Shown here: positions 52,975 to 62,604 of the stretch, piece by piece
How the letters are laid out: each line of letters opens with the position of its first letter
How positions within the stretch are numbered: the stretch's first letter is position 1
Origin: Niastella caeni
GTDB taxonomy: Bacteria; Bacteroidota; Bacteroidia; Chitinophagales; Chitinophagaceae
Reading direction: 5' to 3'
DNA: 64,000 nt
NCBI RefSeq assembly: GCF_004834005.1
Contig: NZ_STFF01000002.1
Location: 868,001-932,000 of the forward strand
The notes under the pieces: generated by a model
Told to the model about the DNA's origin: nothing
Database searches by the model: none
What the model saw: only the letters and a program-made list of their open reading frames with translations
Made by a program: the position numbers and the translations under genes

Positions 52975-53523
52975 TTATTTCGTTTTTCTGAATTGCTCTT
53001 TGTACAAAGCCAGTGCGTCTTCGATGATCAGCAACGCCGTGGCTTTATCACCGAATTCGTTTACGGTTACCGATTTGTTCTCCAGTCTTTTGTACTCTTC
53101 AAAGAAGTGACGCAGTTCCTCGAAGAAGTGGGGCGGTATTTCTTCAATGTTATTATAGTGATTAACGCTCGGATCGTTGGCCGCCACGGCAATGATCTTA
53201 TCATCGGCATCGCCGCTGTCGATCATTTGCATAACACCAATTACTTTCGCCTGCATCAGGCACAATGCCTGTACGGGTTGAGAAGTAATTACCAGTATAT
53301 CGAGCGGATCTTTATCGTCGCCGTAGGTTTGTGGAATAAATCCATAGTTACACGGATAATAGAACGAAGAATAAATGACCCGGTCTAATTTTAACAGGCC
53401 ACTGTCCTTATCAATTTCATACTTAGCCCTGGACCCCTGCGGAATCTCAATGACTGCATTTACAATCCGTGGAGCCTGATCACCAGGAGGCACGCCATGC
53501 CAGGGATGGGAAACAGTTATCAT
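52975..53523 (-). CDS. ppa: Inorganic pyrophosphatase
   Basis: A 182-residue family I pyrophosphatase that splits pyrophosphate to two phosphates with Mg2+. Metal-binding acids are in [11 protein letters not shown] (the DxDPxD-like core) and [12 protein letters not shown]; substrate residues are in [13 protein letters not shown] and [13 protein letters not shown]. Length fits the family. It starts with ATG at 53523. It stands alone, with word repeats on both sides. Confidence 0.94.
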   Translation of the reverse strand: MITVSHPWHGVPPGDQAPRIVNAVIEIPQGSRAKYEIDKDSGLLKLDRVIYSSFYYPCNYGFIPQTYGDDKDPLDILVITSQPVQALCLMQAKVIGVMQMIDSGDADDKIIAVAANDPSVNHYNNIEEIPPHFFEELRHFFEEYKRLENKSVTVNEFGDKATALLIIEDALALYKEQFRKTK

Positions 53524-53601
53524 ATTGTGTTTAAAATTTAAGCAAATCTATAATAAGTTCTGTTTCAAATGGCAATGTAATCATGAATCGGCAATACCAG
53601 G

Positions 53602-53645
53602 GTTTCAGGAACTTAAAACTTAAAACTAAAAACTTAAAACTAAGA
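53602..53645. repeat. Intergenic word repeat (CTTAAAACTTAAAA class)
   Basis: AACTTAAAACTTAAAACTAA with further copies, immediately after the crcB stop. Confidence 0.7.
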
Positions 53646-54017
53646 ACTCACTAACTGGTACCCGAACCAGGTTGCCAGCAGGCCGAGGATGACACTGGCT
53701 GCGGTGTACAGGATAAAATACATTACCTGGCCGCTTTTGAGCAAATTAAGGTTTTCGTAAGCAAACGTTGAGAAGGTGGTAAAACCGCCGCAAAACCCTG
53801 TGGTAAGCAATAAACGCCATTCGGGTGTAAGCAGGTTCCCTTTATCGGCCAGGGCGCAAAATAAACCAATTAAAAAACATCCGGCAACATTTACTATCAT
53901 GGTCCCGAAGGGAAAGGGGTGGGGGTACCATTCATAAATGTATTTCTGACATAAGAATCGCGCAATGCTGCCCACACCGCCGCCTAAACCGATCAGTAAG
54001 ATGTTTTTCCAGAGCAT
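53640..54017 (-). CDS. crcB: Fluoride channel CrcB/Fluc
   Basis: A 125-residue four-segment membrane protein. The Fluc signature is complete: GGGVGSIARFL in the first segment, GTMIVNVAGCFLIG in the second, and GFCGGFTTFSTF in the third, where the Phe box and Asn line the fluoride path. It works as a dual-topology dimer. The gene is followed upstream by a lipoprotein gene three bases away, likely in one operon. No fluoride riboswitch could be recognised. Confidence 0.94.
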   Translation of the reverse strand: MLWKNILLIGLGGGVGSIARFLCQKYIYEWYPHPFPFGTMIVNVAGCFLIGLFCALADKGNLLTPEWRLLLTTGFCGGFTTFSTFAYENLNLLKSGQVMYFILYTAASVILGLLATWFGYQLVSS

Positions 54018-54020
54018 GCC

Positions 54021-54425
54021 TTACATTTTTATGATCGATTTAAGATCAACCAGCCAGGTATCCTGGCGGCGTACGATGCGTAAGGTGGTGGTATCTGTGG
54101 GGTTTGATGTATGGTAATATTTATACTGAACGGTAGAGTCGTTCTCTCCGGTGATGGCAACCGGCCTGATGGTAGCCGCTTTGTACTGGCTTTTTTCTTT
54201 ACTGCTCATTTCCTTGTAATTAGCCTGTTGTTTTTCAAACAGCATTACATTGGTGGAATCTTTAAATAAATAAAATGCCGCTTTATCATAATCACCATCC
54301 AGTGAAGCGCGGATGAACTGGGTACCGGCATCCTGTGCATCTTCTGCTTTTTTATACCCGGATTCATTGTTCGAATTACAGGATACAGCGGCTGCAATGC
54401 AAAAACTGGCAATTAATTTCTTCAT
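54021..54425 (-). CDS. DUF4878-like lipoprotein
   Basis: A 134-residue lipoprotein. Signal and lipobox are IAAAVSC (Cys about 16). The body (FIRASLDGDYDKAAFYL, then SQYKAATI and a TWLVDL ending) resembles small NTF2-like DUF4878 lipoproteins. ATG 54425 is chosen because the signal peptide begins there; the 93 codons upstream are mostly repeat-derived. It overlaps nothing and lies three bases before crcB. Confidence 0.75.
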   Translation of the reverse strand: MKKLIASFCIAAAVSCNSNNESGYKKAEDAQDAGTQFIRASLDGDYDKAAFYLFKDSTNVMLFEKQQANYKEMSSKEKSQYKAATIRPVAITGENDSTVQYKYYHTSNPTDTTTLRIVRRQDTWLVDLKSIIKM

Positions 54426-54474
54426 AATCAACAAAAATAAACACAATGAGGCATATATGGGAAGGGTTTTTTGC

Positions 54475-54636
54475 GAGCAGTAAGTGGCGAATAGCCAGTG
54501 GGGGAAGAAATTGCTGATTAGAGATTTGAAAATAAAGAACCCCAAATCCCTAAATCCCGAAATCGGAAATAAAAAAAGTACGAGGTATGAATTCGTGATC
54601 TTCATACTTCGTACTTCCTGCTTCTTATTTCGATTA
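54475..54636. repeat. Intergenic word repeats (AATCCCTAAATCCC and TACTTCGTACTTCC classes)
   Basis: CCCCAAATCCCTAAATCCCG words (54540-54560) are followed by a hairpin of AAAAGTACGAGGTATGAA against TTCATACTTCGTACTTCC (54574-54619). Confidence 0.7.
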
Positions 54637-55659
54637 TTATTTCTTCTCTTCGGAACGATTATTTCTTTCGCGCCATTGCTGTTGCTGCGGATGTTCCTGT
54701 TCATTTTCCCGGTGTTCGCGATCGTATGCCTTGATAATGGCTTTTACTAACCGGTGACGTACCACGTCTTCTTCATCCAGTTCAATATGCGCAATGCCAT
54801 CTATATTTCTCAAGATCCGCACTGCTTTGTCGAGGCCGCTGCGTTGATTTTTCGGCAGGTCGATCTGTGTTAAATCGCCGGTAATAATGGCTTTGGCGTT
54901 TGAACCAATACGGGTGAGGAACATCTTTATCTGCAAGTCGGTCGCATTTTGCGCTTCATCCAGAATGATGAACGCATTATCGAGCGTACGACCCCGCATG
55001 TAGGCGAGCGGCGCAATTTCAATTACGCGTGTGCTCATATAATAACCCAGTTTATCGGCGGGTATCATATCGTCGAGCGCATCATATAATGGACGCAGAT
55101 AGGGATCGATCTTCTCCTTAAGGTCGCCGGGTAAGAAACCAAGGCTTTCGCCAGCTTCTACCGCAGGGCGGGTAAGGATGATCTTTTTAACCATTTTGTT
55201 TTTCAATGCCCGAACGGCCAACGCTACTGCGGTATAGGTTTTACCGGTACCGGCAGGACCAATGGCAAACACGATGTCGTTCTTCTCCGCCACCTGCACC
55301 AGTCTTTTCTGGTTGATGGTGCGGGCCCGCACGGTTTTTCCATTGGGACCAAAAACAAGAATGTCGTTGGGATTGCGATCGATGAAGTTGTCAACTGTTT
55401 CGGCGTCATCGCCACCGAGAATTTGCTCAAAATAGTTCTCGCTCATATGGCCATTACGCTCAAGGTATTGAACTATCAGTTCAATTTTTTCCTTGGCGCT
55501 TTCAACCTGTTCTGGCGAGCCGCTCAACTTAATTTGGGTACCTCTTGAAAGGATTTTTAAAAGCGGGAATTTCTTTTTCAGAATATCGAGTTTTCCATTG
55601 TTGACACCGAAAAACTCAATAGGGTTTACAGTTTCAAGGCTAATTATAGTTTCTGTCAA
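54637..55659 (-). CDS. PhoH-family ATPase
   Basis: A 340-residue PhoH-like NTPase. The N-terminal ~100 residues hold a KH-like RNA-binding segment (IKLSGSPEQVESAKEKIE); the ATPase core has GPAGTGKTYTAVALAV (Walker A about 135), RGRTLDNAFIILDEAQNAT (Walker B) and ITGDLTQIDLP. PhoH proteins are linked to RNA metabolism with YbeY and RNases. The tail is Gln/Arg-rich. The start appears to be TTG (55659): the family begins M-T-E-x-I-I-x-L-E and no ATG fits. Confidence 0.9.
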   Translation of the reverse strand: MTETIISLETVNPIEFFGVNNGKLDILKKKFPLLKILSRGTQIKLSGSPEQVESAKEKIELIVQYLERNGHMSENYFEQILGGDDAETVDNFIDRNPNDILVFGPNGKTVRARTINQKRLVQVAEKNDIVFAIGPAGTGKTYTAVALAVRALKNKMVKKIILTRPAVEAGESLGFLPGDLKEKIDPYLRPLYDALDDMIPADKLGYYMSTRVIEIAPLAYMRGRTLDNAFIILDEAQNATDLQIKMFLTRIGSNAKAIITGDLTQIDLPKNQRSGLDKAVRILRNIDGIAHIELDEEDVVRHRLVKAIIKAYDREHRENEQEHPQQQQWRERNNRSEEKK

Positions 55660-55918
55660 TGCGCATCAATTTAAGTTTCACAAATACAGGATAGTTTCCT
55701 GGTATCTTCTGTCTTATTTCATCTATTCCAAATATAATTATTTGGAACAGCATTTTCGTAAAGTTACTTATTCACAACATGTGGAAAATCGAAATTGTTG
55801 TGCTCTTTTCGTTAAATAATTCCGGGTATTTTCACAGGTGATCGTCACTCGAAAAAAGTAATACTTTGTTTAATGTATTGTGAACTCAAAATGCATGTCG
55901 CGACAGGCATTCGCCAAA

Positions 55919-55960
55919 TGAAAAATGTCCTTCCGGGGTAAACCGAAAGGACATTTTTCA
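55919..55960. terminator. Bidirectional terminator
   Basis: TGAAAAATGTCCTT (55919-55932) pairs with AAGGACATTTTTCA (55947-55960), enclosing CCGG/CCG. It ends the secreted protein gene on the minus strand. Confidence 0.85.
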
Positions 55961-55983
55961 TTATGATAGTAAGTGATTTACAC

Positions 55984-56967
55984 TTATTTGCTTCTCTTTG
56001 TTTCTACTATTTTTACCGGTATTCCATTTTTATCATACGTATATTCTGTGCAATGCTCCAGAATGTTCGGCTCACTTACATCTTTAGAGCAGATCCTTAC
56101 CAACTGGTTTGCATCGTTATAGAAATATTCGTTGAGCGGAACTCCGGTCATATACGGCAGCGTAGCGGTACGGGGCTTTGAGCTGCTGTAATAATCCCAC
56201 ATAGGGAAGATGAACGGCACTTTCTTTTGTTGACGGGCATCTACTTCCCAGTTATCATTATCAAATTGTAATACTCTACCGGGAGAACTGATCTTTTGCA
56301 GTTTATCGCCGTTATATGCGTATGTCCATGTATCGGTTTCCTGGCCGCCGCCGAAAGGTATTACCTGTACTGAAGTGATTTGACCACTTGAGTTGAAATT
56401 GTATACCAGGTCGTATTCTTTCTGAACGGAAACAGCCCCACCGCCGCTTACACGGGCAAAGAATTTTTCAATTTTTACTACACTTGATCTTTTCTTAGTG
56501 ATAAAAGCACTATTGGGCATGAAAGGCAGGCCGGGATGTGACGAAAGATAGAAATTGATACCTGCATAATAATTGCTGGTGCTGAAATCAAAAAAGTCAT
56601 CAGGACCGGCAGCCATAGTTTTGTAATTTACCGGAGATGTTGATGACACCTTAGTGTATACTTTCTTGGCGCCGCCGTTTGCATCGGTAATGGTTTTGCC
56701 ATCAGCCGATACGGTCAATGACATTTTGGATGCATCTGGTTCAAAGTGTACCAGCTCATCGCCGCCGGCGCTGAGGGTAAACGGTAAAAATTTGGCTTTG
56801 CTGGGAAAATAAACGAATAACGCGGGATTACTCTTTCCACTTGCACTTACTAACAGGCTATCCTTTTGGTCCTGGGTTTTCCATACTCCTTCAACCTGGC
56901 CTTTTTGACCGAAGCTGACAGCGGAGATGATGAGCAGAAGTGTGGTTAGGGAACACTTACTTATCAT
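55984..56967 (-). CDS. Secreted hypothetical protein
   Basis: A 327-residue protein with a signal peptide (1-20, ending in AVSFGQ). Early residues (VEGVWKTQDQKDSLLV) resemble lipocalin-like beta-strand proteins, and the C-terminal half has repeated YxYxxNxxQL-type strands (YAYNGDKLQKI, YDKNGIPVKI), as seen in bacterial YD/RHS-like beta strands. No catalytic motif is visible. It stands alone with a strong terminator. Confidence 0.75.
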   Translation of the reverse strand: MISKCSLTTLLLIISAVSFGQKGQVEGVWKTQDQKDSLLVSASGKSNPALFVYFPSKAKFLPFTLSAGGDELVHFEPDASKMSLTVSADGKTITDANGGAKKVYTKVSSTSPVNYKTMAAGPDDFFDFSTSNYYAGINFYLSSHPGLPFMPNSAFITKKRSSVVKIEKFFARVSGGGAVSVQKEYDLVYNFNSSGQITSVQVIPFGGGQETDTWTYAYNGDKLQKISSPGRVLQFDNDNWEVDARQQKKVPFIFPMWDYYSSSKPRTATLPYMTGVPLNEYFYNDANQLVRICSKDVSEPNILEHCTEYTYDKNGIPVKIVETKRSK

Positions 56968-57740
56968 AGAACGGTTTTTAAATAATTGATAAAAATAATT
57001 GAAACTACTATTGTTTTAAAAGTTCACATTTTTAATTGGTTTAAGGGCGCCAGGTGTTATCCGAGCGGGGGAATCCGGATGTTCCTTTTTCCCATTGTTG
57101 CACTATTATGGACCATTTTTCACTTTGAAAAGTTGTTGCAATTTTGTTTTTGTCTATTGAACCTTATGTAAAGTCTTTTGTAAAAAGAACTTCAGTGATC
57201 AGGTTGTTATTATAAATAATATAATTATCCGTTAACGGCCTCACGCATTGTTACGCGATGCGCATTAGCTATATTAAAATTGAACACTAAATTATTTGAT
57301 GAATTACGGGCGTAATTGAATATCGTAAGAGGATTAGCGCCACCCGGATAACCAGACATGTTTTCTGTTGGTTTTTCCGGCTTCCACAGTCCAACTATAC
57401 CGTGTCGCAGTAGATCAGCGAAACAAGGTATGGTGATAACACATTTTACAGAAAGTAGAATTATATTCATCATAGGGTATTAGTATGCTGCGGCAAATTA
57501 GTAAATTAACTAATTTAAAAAAGGGTAATTGTTTTTTTTATTATAAAATGATACTGTTATTATTAATAGATTACATACAAAGTCTACCGAAATAGTACTT
57601 ATTCCGGTATAAAGATATAACGCAGAATTTAAATCGGCAGTATACAAGTTTTGAAATATGTTACAACAATTTACATTGTGTAGGCGCTTATTATATTTGT
57701 TTTTAATGGCTAAACAGGGCTAAGTAAGCTGAATTGGCAT
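56968..57740. other. AT-rich gap with one uncertain frame
   Basis: 773 bases. The only frame of note is the 82-codon minus one at 57225-57473, described separately. The rest is AT-rich with no repeat or RNA that I recognise. Confidence 0.4.
57225..57473 (-). CDS. Uncertain small protein or gene fragment
   Basis: An 82-residue frame with ATG at 57473. A hydrophobic start (MNIILLSVKCVITIPC) could be a signal segment; the rest (MSGYPGGANPLTIFNYARN) has no motif I know. Composition is plausible for a coding frame. It may be a small exported protein or the end of a lost gene. Confidence 0.3.
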   Translation of the reverse strand: MMNIILLSVKCVITIPCFADLLRHGIVGLWKPEKPTENMSGYPGGANPLTIFNYARNSSNNLVFNFNIANAHRVTMREAVNG

Positions 57741-58256
57741 TTACCAATCCTCATTATTCTTTTTTCCGGCCCTGATCATTTGCCCGTAATCCCATTTTTT
57801 GCCCAGGGCAACCAGGATCCTGGTAAGCCGGTTGGTTTTGGTGGCCTCGGTTTTAGCGCTGTCTACCCATTTACTAAAGTATAGTTTATGGCTCTTAGCC
57901 AATGAGTTGAAATATGCCTGGGCCTCGGGATCGTCCTTCAAACACTCCAGCAATTCTGCATTTATCGGCAATTCGGCTTTATCTTCCTGTAATTGTACTT
58001 TTACCATCGCACCTTTACGTTTGCCAATGCCTTTTCTCATTGCGGCATTTACGGCCAGTATAAAATTTCCCCCGCCCATGGGCATTACCGCCACTGATTT
58101 TATGGAGAAACTGTCTATTTTACCTTTAACACGGAATGATTTCTTGTTGCCGGGCTTTATTTTTTGTGCAATATCTGCCGGAATATCAATGTAAGTCCAG
58201 CCGGTTTTTTCGCCCTGCTGTTCAAATTGGAGTAGCGTAGTGGTAAATGATACCAT
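57741..58256 (-). CDS. DUF1905 / OmdA (YdeI-like) protein
   Basis: A 171-residue two-part protein. Residues 1-90 are a DUF1905 beta-barrel-like domain (WTYIDIPADIA, then FRVKGKIDSF and MPMGGGNFILAVNAAMRKGIG); residues 110-165 are a bacteriocin-protection OmdA-type helical domain (FNSLAKSHKLYFSKWVDSAKTEATK with TRI). It is often annotated as YdeI/OmpD-associated. The biochemical role is unknown. Confidence 0.85.
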   Translation of the reverse strand: MVSFTTTLLQFEQQGEKTGWTYIDIPADIAQKIKPGNKKSFRVKGKIDSFSIKSVAVMPMGGGNFILAVNAAMRKGIGKRKGAMVKVQLQEDKAELPINAELLECLKDDPEAQAYFNSLAKSHKLYFSKWVDSAKTEATKTNRLTRILVALGKKWDYGQMIRAGKKNNEDW

Positions 58257-58286
58257 TGTGCTAATTTATAGTTTTTCTGGGTTCAT

Positions 58287-58381
58287 AGTTTGTTAGTTAT
58301 TAAGTTATTGAGTTCGTTGGTTCTTAAGTTCCATATTTTCTATCAACTTATTAACTCACCAACTTAATAACTCAATAACTT
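58287..58381. repeat. Intergenic inverted word repeat (AACTTAATAACTC class)
   Basis: TTAGTTATTAAGTTATTGAG (58293-58312) faces CTTAATAACTCAATAACTT (58363-58381), almost exact complements. It lies downstream of the PL11 gene. Confidence 0.85.
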
Positions 58382-58384
58382 CGA

Positions 58385-58424
58385 AAAAAACAGGCGATAC
58401 TAACCAATGTTAGCACCACCTGTT
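58385..58424 (-). terminator. Rho-independent terminator of the PL11 gene
   Basis: On the minus strand, AACAGGTGGTGCTAAC pairs with GTTAGTATCGCCTGTT and is followed by a T-run. It lies about 30 bases past the PL11 stop. Confidence 0.75.
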
Positions 58425-58454
58425 CTGTTCTGCTTTCAACTGTGTTCATTCCTG

Positions 58455-61031
58455 CTACCGCTTAATGATCTTTATTGTTTGCAGTTTATTTTCCTGCTCA
58501 ATTTGTACGGTATAGGTCCCTTGTAATAATTTTTGTCCAACCTGTGTTTTATTTTGTCCATGGCCTCTTTCAACCAATCGTCCCAACTGATCGTAAATGT
58601 TATACCTGAAATCGCTGATGGCATTTATCACAAATACATTGGTGCTCGGATTTGGTACAATGGTGATGGCGTTCGAACGAACGATTGCCGTGGTAGCGGC
58701 CCTTGCTGCGGTACAGCTTACGCCCGTTACGGCAGAACCGTCCTGTATACTTATATTATCAATATTGCCCAATCCGCCACTGCCGGTTGCCTGCAATCTT
58801 ATATTGTTGGTGCCGGCATTCAGGTTTACAACCGCAGATACCGTGTTCCAGGTTGTCCAATCGGTAGTGGCGGGGAAACTAATAGATGATACTACGGTAC
58901 TGCTGTTGATCAGCAAGCTTGCGGGCCGGTCGGTTCCGCCGCCATTTGAATATCGCCAGGTGAGGATATAGCTGCCGGCAGCAGGTACAGAGATGCGCCA
59001 GCTTACGCCGCTGCCAATGGCATTGTTCGTGTTGGCAAAACCTGCGCCGGTAAAGCCGGCGTTGTTATTATCGATGGTCCCATCTACACTGCAAAAACCG
59101 GTAGTGCTTTCCTGGATGGTAACGGTTGAACCGCTGCCTGCCAGGTAAATATTAGGCACCGGCGGTGCGGCCATATCGCCCCCCAAATAAAAACCGGGAT
59201 GCGGCGGCTGGTTATACGCTGCATTTTGCCAGGCAATGGCTACGCGGTATTGCGGATCGTGCATTAATGTATAAATGCGGTTGGTGGCAGTAGTGGTAGT
59301 AGTGAAGATGCGCAAGGCTGAATTATCTGAAGTTCTCAAAATAACTTCTTCCCGCCAGTCGCCCAGGATGTCGCCCGATAAACACGGTGTAGCCTTGGTG
59401 CTGTTATTAGAAGCGCAACCGGTAGCAGTTAACAGCGCGCTGGCGCTGCTGGTGCTGTAATTCCATTTGCTGATGGTAATGTTATCGAGCAGTTCGCGCT
59501 GCAGATCGGCATCCCACCAAACGGCAAAGTTCATGGAGGGTTTGGAAGTAGTAATGCTGGTGCCTGTGCACGAATACAAGTTGCCACGCGATGCCCACAT
59601 TTCATACCCTTTATAACGTGGATCAACATCTGCTGCCAGGCCGCGGCCTACATCGGCTGAAGCTTCTGCAACAGTAAAAATGCGCGCACCTGTAGAGGCG
59701 TCTACCAGGGCGGCGCCTACCTGTCCGTTGCCTGGTGGATATTCATATGGTTGCCAGATCTCCAAACCGGGGCGGTCGGGGTTCATATCACTCATGTGCA
59801 AAGCATCGCCATGGCCCATGCCATTGGCCCAGAAACCGGAGCCATTATCATTTACAGCGCTGGAACCATTGAATACTTCATCCCGGCCATCTCCATCGGC
59901 ATCGCCTACTGTCATTTGGTGATTGCCCTGACCGGCATAGGCGCTGTTGCCTGAGTTGTTGCTGTCGAACGTCCAGCGTTGGGTAAGGGCCCCATTGCGC
60001 CAATCCCAGGCCACCCGTACCAGCCGCGTATAGTAGCCACGGCCGAATACCATGCTTGGGCGTTGTCCGTCGAGGTAAGCAACGGCGGCAATAAATCGAT
60101 CAACGCGGTTACCATAGGTATCGCCCCAACTGGAAACCGTACCCCGTGCAGGCAGGTAATTGGTGGTAGCCATTGCAGCGCCGGTTTGTCCATTGAATAC
60201 GGTCAGGTACTCAGGACCGCTCAGCACATAACCGCTGGAGTTGCGGTAATCGGCGCTGGAACTGCCAATAACCGTACCTTGTCCGTCAACCGTAGCATCG
60301 GCAGTTTTACAGGCTAGTTCTGCTTTGCCATCGCCATCAAAATCATACACCAGGAACTGGGTGTAATGGGCGCCGGCGCGAATATTTCTACCCAGATCTA
60401 TTCGCCACATACGCGTACCGGTTATTTGATAGGCATCGAGGTATACGTTACCTGTATAACCTGATTGCGAATTGTCTTTTGCGTTGGTAGGTTCCCATTT
60501 CACAATGAACTCATAGTCGCCATCGCCATCGAGGTCGCCTACGCTACAATCGTTGGCGGTGTACGTATAGGCTACGCCGTCGGGGGTGGTACCACCGGCG
60601 GGTATTTGCAATGGCACCTGCAAATAATTTTGCGACCAAACGCTGGCCGCTTCCGAAGCGGTTTGCTCAACTCCATTGATCACCGGGCGAACCGTGTAGG
60701 CGCTGTTGGTGGTAATGTTGTCGACAAAGTTGGTTGAATTGGTAATAGGGGTTGCATTCAGCAAGGTTGAATTTCGGTATACATTAAATCCTATACCTGC
60801 GGGATCGTTACCGAATAATCGCCACCCAATGTACACCTGGCTGGTGCTGAGCCGTACGGCCACTACGCCGCGGTTTAACCGTTCCATTTGTTTTTGCGCA
60901 GCCAACCGGCCGGGCATCAAAAACGTCAATAAAAGAAAAGTGAAAAAACAACTGCAGGTTGTTGTGGAAAGTTTGTTGCGAAAAAGGCATGAGGAATCCC
61001 TTTTCGCAGGGAATGTAAATGCGAACTTCAT
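58455..61031 (-). CDS. Rhamnogalacturonan lyase, PL11, with CBM and T9SS tail
   Basis: An 858-residue secreted enzyme that cleaves the rhamnogalacturonan I backbone of pectin by beta-elimination. It has a signal region (about 20-45), an N-terminal beta domain (RGVVAVRLSTSQVYIGWRLF), an eight-bladed propeller with calcium-binding DxDGDGxxE motifs (VGDLDGDGDYEFIVKWE, VYDFDGDGKAEL), a carbohydrate-binding beta-sandwich (about 640-765, with YILTWRYSNGGGTDRPA), and a C-terminal type IX secretion tail (VPNPSTNVF, then YDQLGRLV). No SusC/SusD pair or other pectin gene is adjacent, so it is a lone polysaccharide lyase gene. Confidence 0.93.
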   Translation of the reverse strand: MKFAFTFPAKRDSSCLFRNKLSTTTCSCFFTFLLLTFLMPGRLAAQKQMERLNRGVVAVRLSTSQVYIGWRLFGNDPAGIGFNVYRNSTLLNATPITNSTNFVDNITTNSAYTVRPVINGVEQTASEAASVWSQNYLQVPLQIPAGGTTPDGVAYTYTANDCSVGDLDGDGDYEFIVKWEPTNAKDNSQSGYTGNVYLDAYQITGTRMWRIDLGRNIRAGAHYTQFLVYDFDGDGKAELACKTADATVDGQGTVIGSSSADYRNSSGYVLSGPEYLTVFNGQTGAAMATTNYLPARGTVSSWGDTYGNRVDRFIAAVAYLDGQRPSMVFGRGYYTRLVRVAWDWRNGALTQRWTFDSNNSGNSAYAGQGNHQMTVGDADGDGRDEVFNGSSAVNDNGSGFWANGMGHGDALHMSDMNPDRPGLEIWQPYEYPPGNGQVGAALVDASTGARIFTVAEASADVGRGLAADVDPRYKGYEMWASRGNLYSCTGTSITTSKPSMNFAVWWDADLQRELLDNITISKWNYSTSSASALLTATGCASNNSTKATPCLSGDILGDWREEVILRTSDNSALRIFTTTTTATNRIYTLMHDPQYRVAIAWQNAAYNQPPHPGFYLGGDMAAPPVPNIYLAGSGSTVTIQESTTGFCSVDGTIDNNNAGFTGAGFANTNNAIGSGVSWRISVPAAGSYILTWRYSNGGGTDRPASLLINSSTVVSSISFPATTDWTTWNTVSAVVNLNAGTNNIRLQATGSGGLGNIDNISIQDGSAVTGVSCTAARAATTAIVRSNAITIVPNPSTNVFVINAISDFRYNIYDQLGRLVERGHGQNKTQVGQKLLQGTYTVQIEQENKLQTIKIIKR

Positions 61032-61350
61032 ATGGCTGAGTTTTGGTTAGAAAATCATTGGAATAATTTTATTCCAACTGGCCTGGGGCCGCCGGGCAAT
61101 CGTTGTTCTGATAGAAATACGGATAGTGAAGAAAGTTAGCGGCAGAAGCCGGCAAAACCATCCTGCTCTTACCGGTTTCCGGTTGCCAGGACCTTAATGC
61201 GGAATGTTCGCCTGTAATCAACCTGCTATTAATTTAAGCCCCGGAAACTGGCACCTGGTAACCAGTTTTGCATTCAGCACTAAAAGTTTAATTGTTTAAA
61301 AAACCATAATACATTGTAGTTATAACCTATTTACTTTTGCAAAAAAACGC
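61032..61350. promoter_or_regulatory. Divergent promoter region; -7 box at 61332-61339
   Basis: 319 bases between the PL11 and NPP genes. TACTTTTG at 61332-61339 matches the Bacteroidota -7 consensus TAnnTTTG and lies 11 bases before the NPP start codon, so the messenger would have a very short leader. A matching -33 TTG is possible at 61314. No other site is clear. Confidence 0.5.
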
Positions 61351-62604
61351 ATGAGAATATATACTGCTCTTATAACCCTGTTTTGTCCCTTGTTGCTGGT
61401 TGCCCAGGTAGACATTACGCAGCATGTTGTGCCCGGCCGTAGCAATAGCGCCCAACAACAGCAAAAGCCTTATGTGATCCTGATTTCGGCCGATGGCTTT
61501 CGGTACGACCTGGCCGATAAATACCATGCGAAAAACCTGCAACAACTACGCAGCAGCGGGGTGGCGGCAAAGGCCATGATCCCTTCTTATCCCTCCCTTA
61601 CTTTTCCCAACCACTATACATTGGTGACCGGTTTGTACCCATCGCATCACGGACTGGTTGATAATAGTTTTTACGATAAAAAAAGAAATGAATGCTACCG
61701 GCTCGGCAATCGCAAAGCTGTTGAGGACAGCAGTTGGTATGGCGGCACACCATTATGGGTGTTGGCAGAACAACAGCAAATGGTTACGGCCTGCTTTTAC
61801 TGGGTAGGGTCCGAAACCGGGGTGAAGGGGGTTCGTCCTACATATTATTACCGGTATAACGATTCTATTGATATTGATGCCCGCATACAGGTGGTAAAAG
61901 AATGGTTAACGCTGCCCGAAGAAAAGCGGCCGCACTTCATTACTTTTTACCTGCCCGAAGTAGATCATGAGGAGCATATGTATGGACCAGATTCAAAACA
62001 AACGTCAGAAGCGGTGCATTTTATTGATGAGAGCATTGCGAAGATGGTGCGGATGACAGATTCGTTAAAGCTGCCGGTGAATTATATTTTCTTATCAGAT
62101 CATGGCATGATCGCGGTTGATACGGTTAACCAGTTGCCGATGCCTTCGGCCATCGACACATCTAAATTTAAGGTACCCGATAGCGATGTATTGGTACACC
62201 TGTATGCTTACAATGCCAAAGATGTACAGCCTGCTTATACAGCGCTGAAACAACAGGCTGATGGTTATGATGTGTACCTGGCCAGTGAAGTGCCGGCCCG
62301 CTGGCATTATGGCGCAAAGGATGATTGGTACCAACGCATTGGTGATATTATATTAGTGCCCCGGGCGCCCAAATCATTTAATTTCCGTAAACGCAAAAGC
62401 CTGCTCGGCAAGCACGGGTTCGATAATGCCCTGCCCGAAATGCATGCTACTTTTTACGCCTGGGGGCCTGCCTTTAAAAAGCAATTGCAAATAGATGCCT
62501 TTGAGAACGTACACGTGTATCCGTTGATCGCTAAAATACTTGGACTGGATATTACAGAGAAGATAGATGGAGAGTTGAAGGTGTTGAAACCGATATTGAA
62601 ATAG
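61351..62604 (+). CDS. Ectonucleotide pyrophosphatase/phosphodiesterase (NPP) family
   Basis: A 417-residue exported phosphodiesterase of the alkaline phosphatase superfamily. It has a signal peptide (1-19, ending in LLVAQ). Zinc and nucleophile residues are ISADGFRYD (Asp), SYPSLTFPNHYTLVTG (Thr nucleophile), PEVDHEEHMYG, and LSDHGMIAVD, with the late His in GKHGFDN. It would split nucleotide or phospholipid phosphodiesters in the periplasm. A likely -7 box sits just upstream. Confidence 0.93.
   Translation: MRIYTALITLFCPLLLVAQVDITQHVVPGRSNSAQQQQKPYVILISADGFRYDLADKYHAKNLQQLRSSGVAAKAMIPSYPSLTFPNHYTLVTGLYPSHHGLVDNSFYDKKRNECYRLGNRKAVEDSSWYGGTPLWVLAEQQQMVTACFYWVGSETGVKGVRPTYYYRYNDSIDIDARIQVVKEWLTLPEEKRPHFITFYLPEVDHEEHMYGPDSKQTSEAVHFIDESIAKMVRMTDSLKLPVNYIFLSDHGMIAVDTVNQLPMPSAIDTSKFKVPDSDVLVHLYAYNAKDVQPAYTALKQQADGYDVYLASEVPARWHYGAKDDWYQRIGDIILVPRAPKSFNFRKRKSLLGKHGFDNALPEMHATFYAWGPAFKKQLQIDAFENVHVYPLIAKILGLDITEKIDGELKVLKPILK

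Noticed and set aside
53524..54020. A fluoride riboswitch upstream of crcB
   Set aside because: I could not find the conserved pseudoknot sequence in the leader, and crcB appears to follow the lipoprotein gene without its own long leader.
54426..54704. 93-residue extension of the DUF4878-like lipoprotein
   Set aside because: It runs through word repeats and overlaps the PhoH 3' end; a clear lipoprotein signal starts at 54425.
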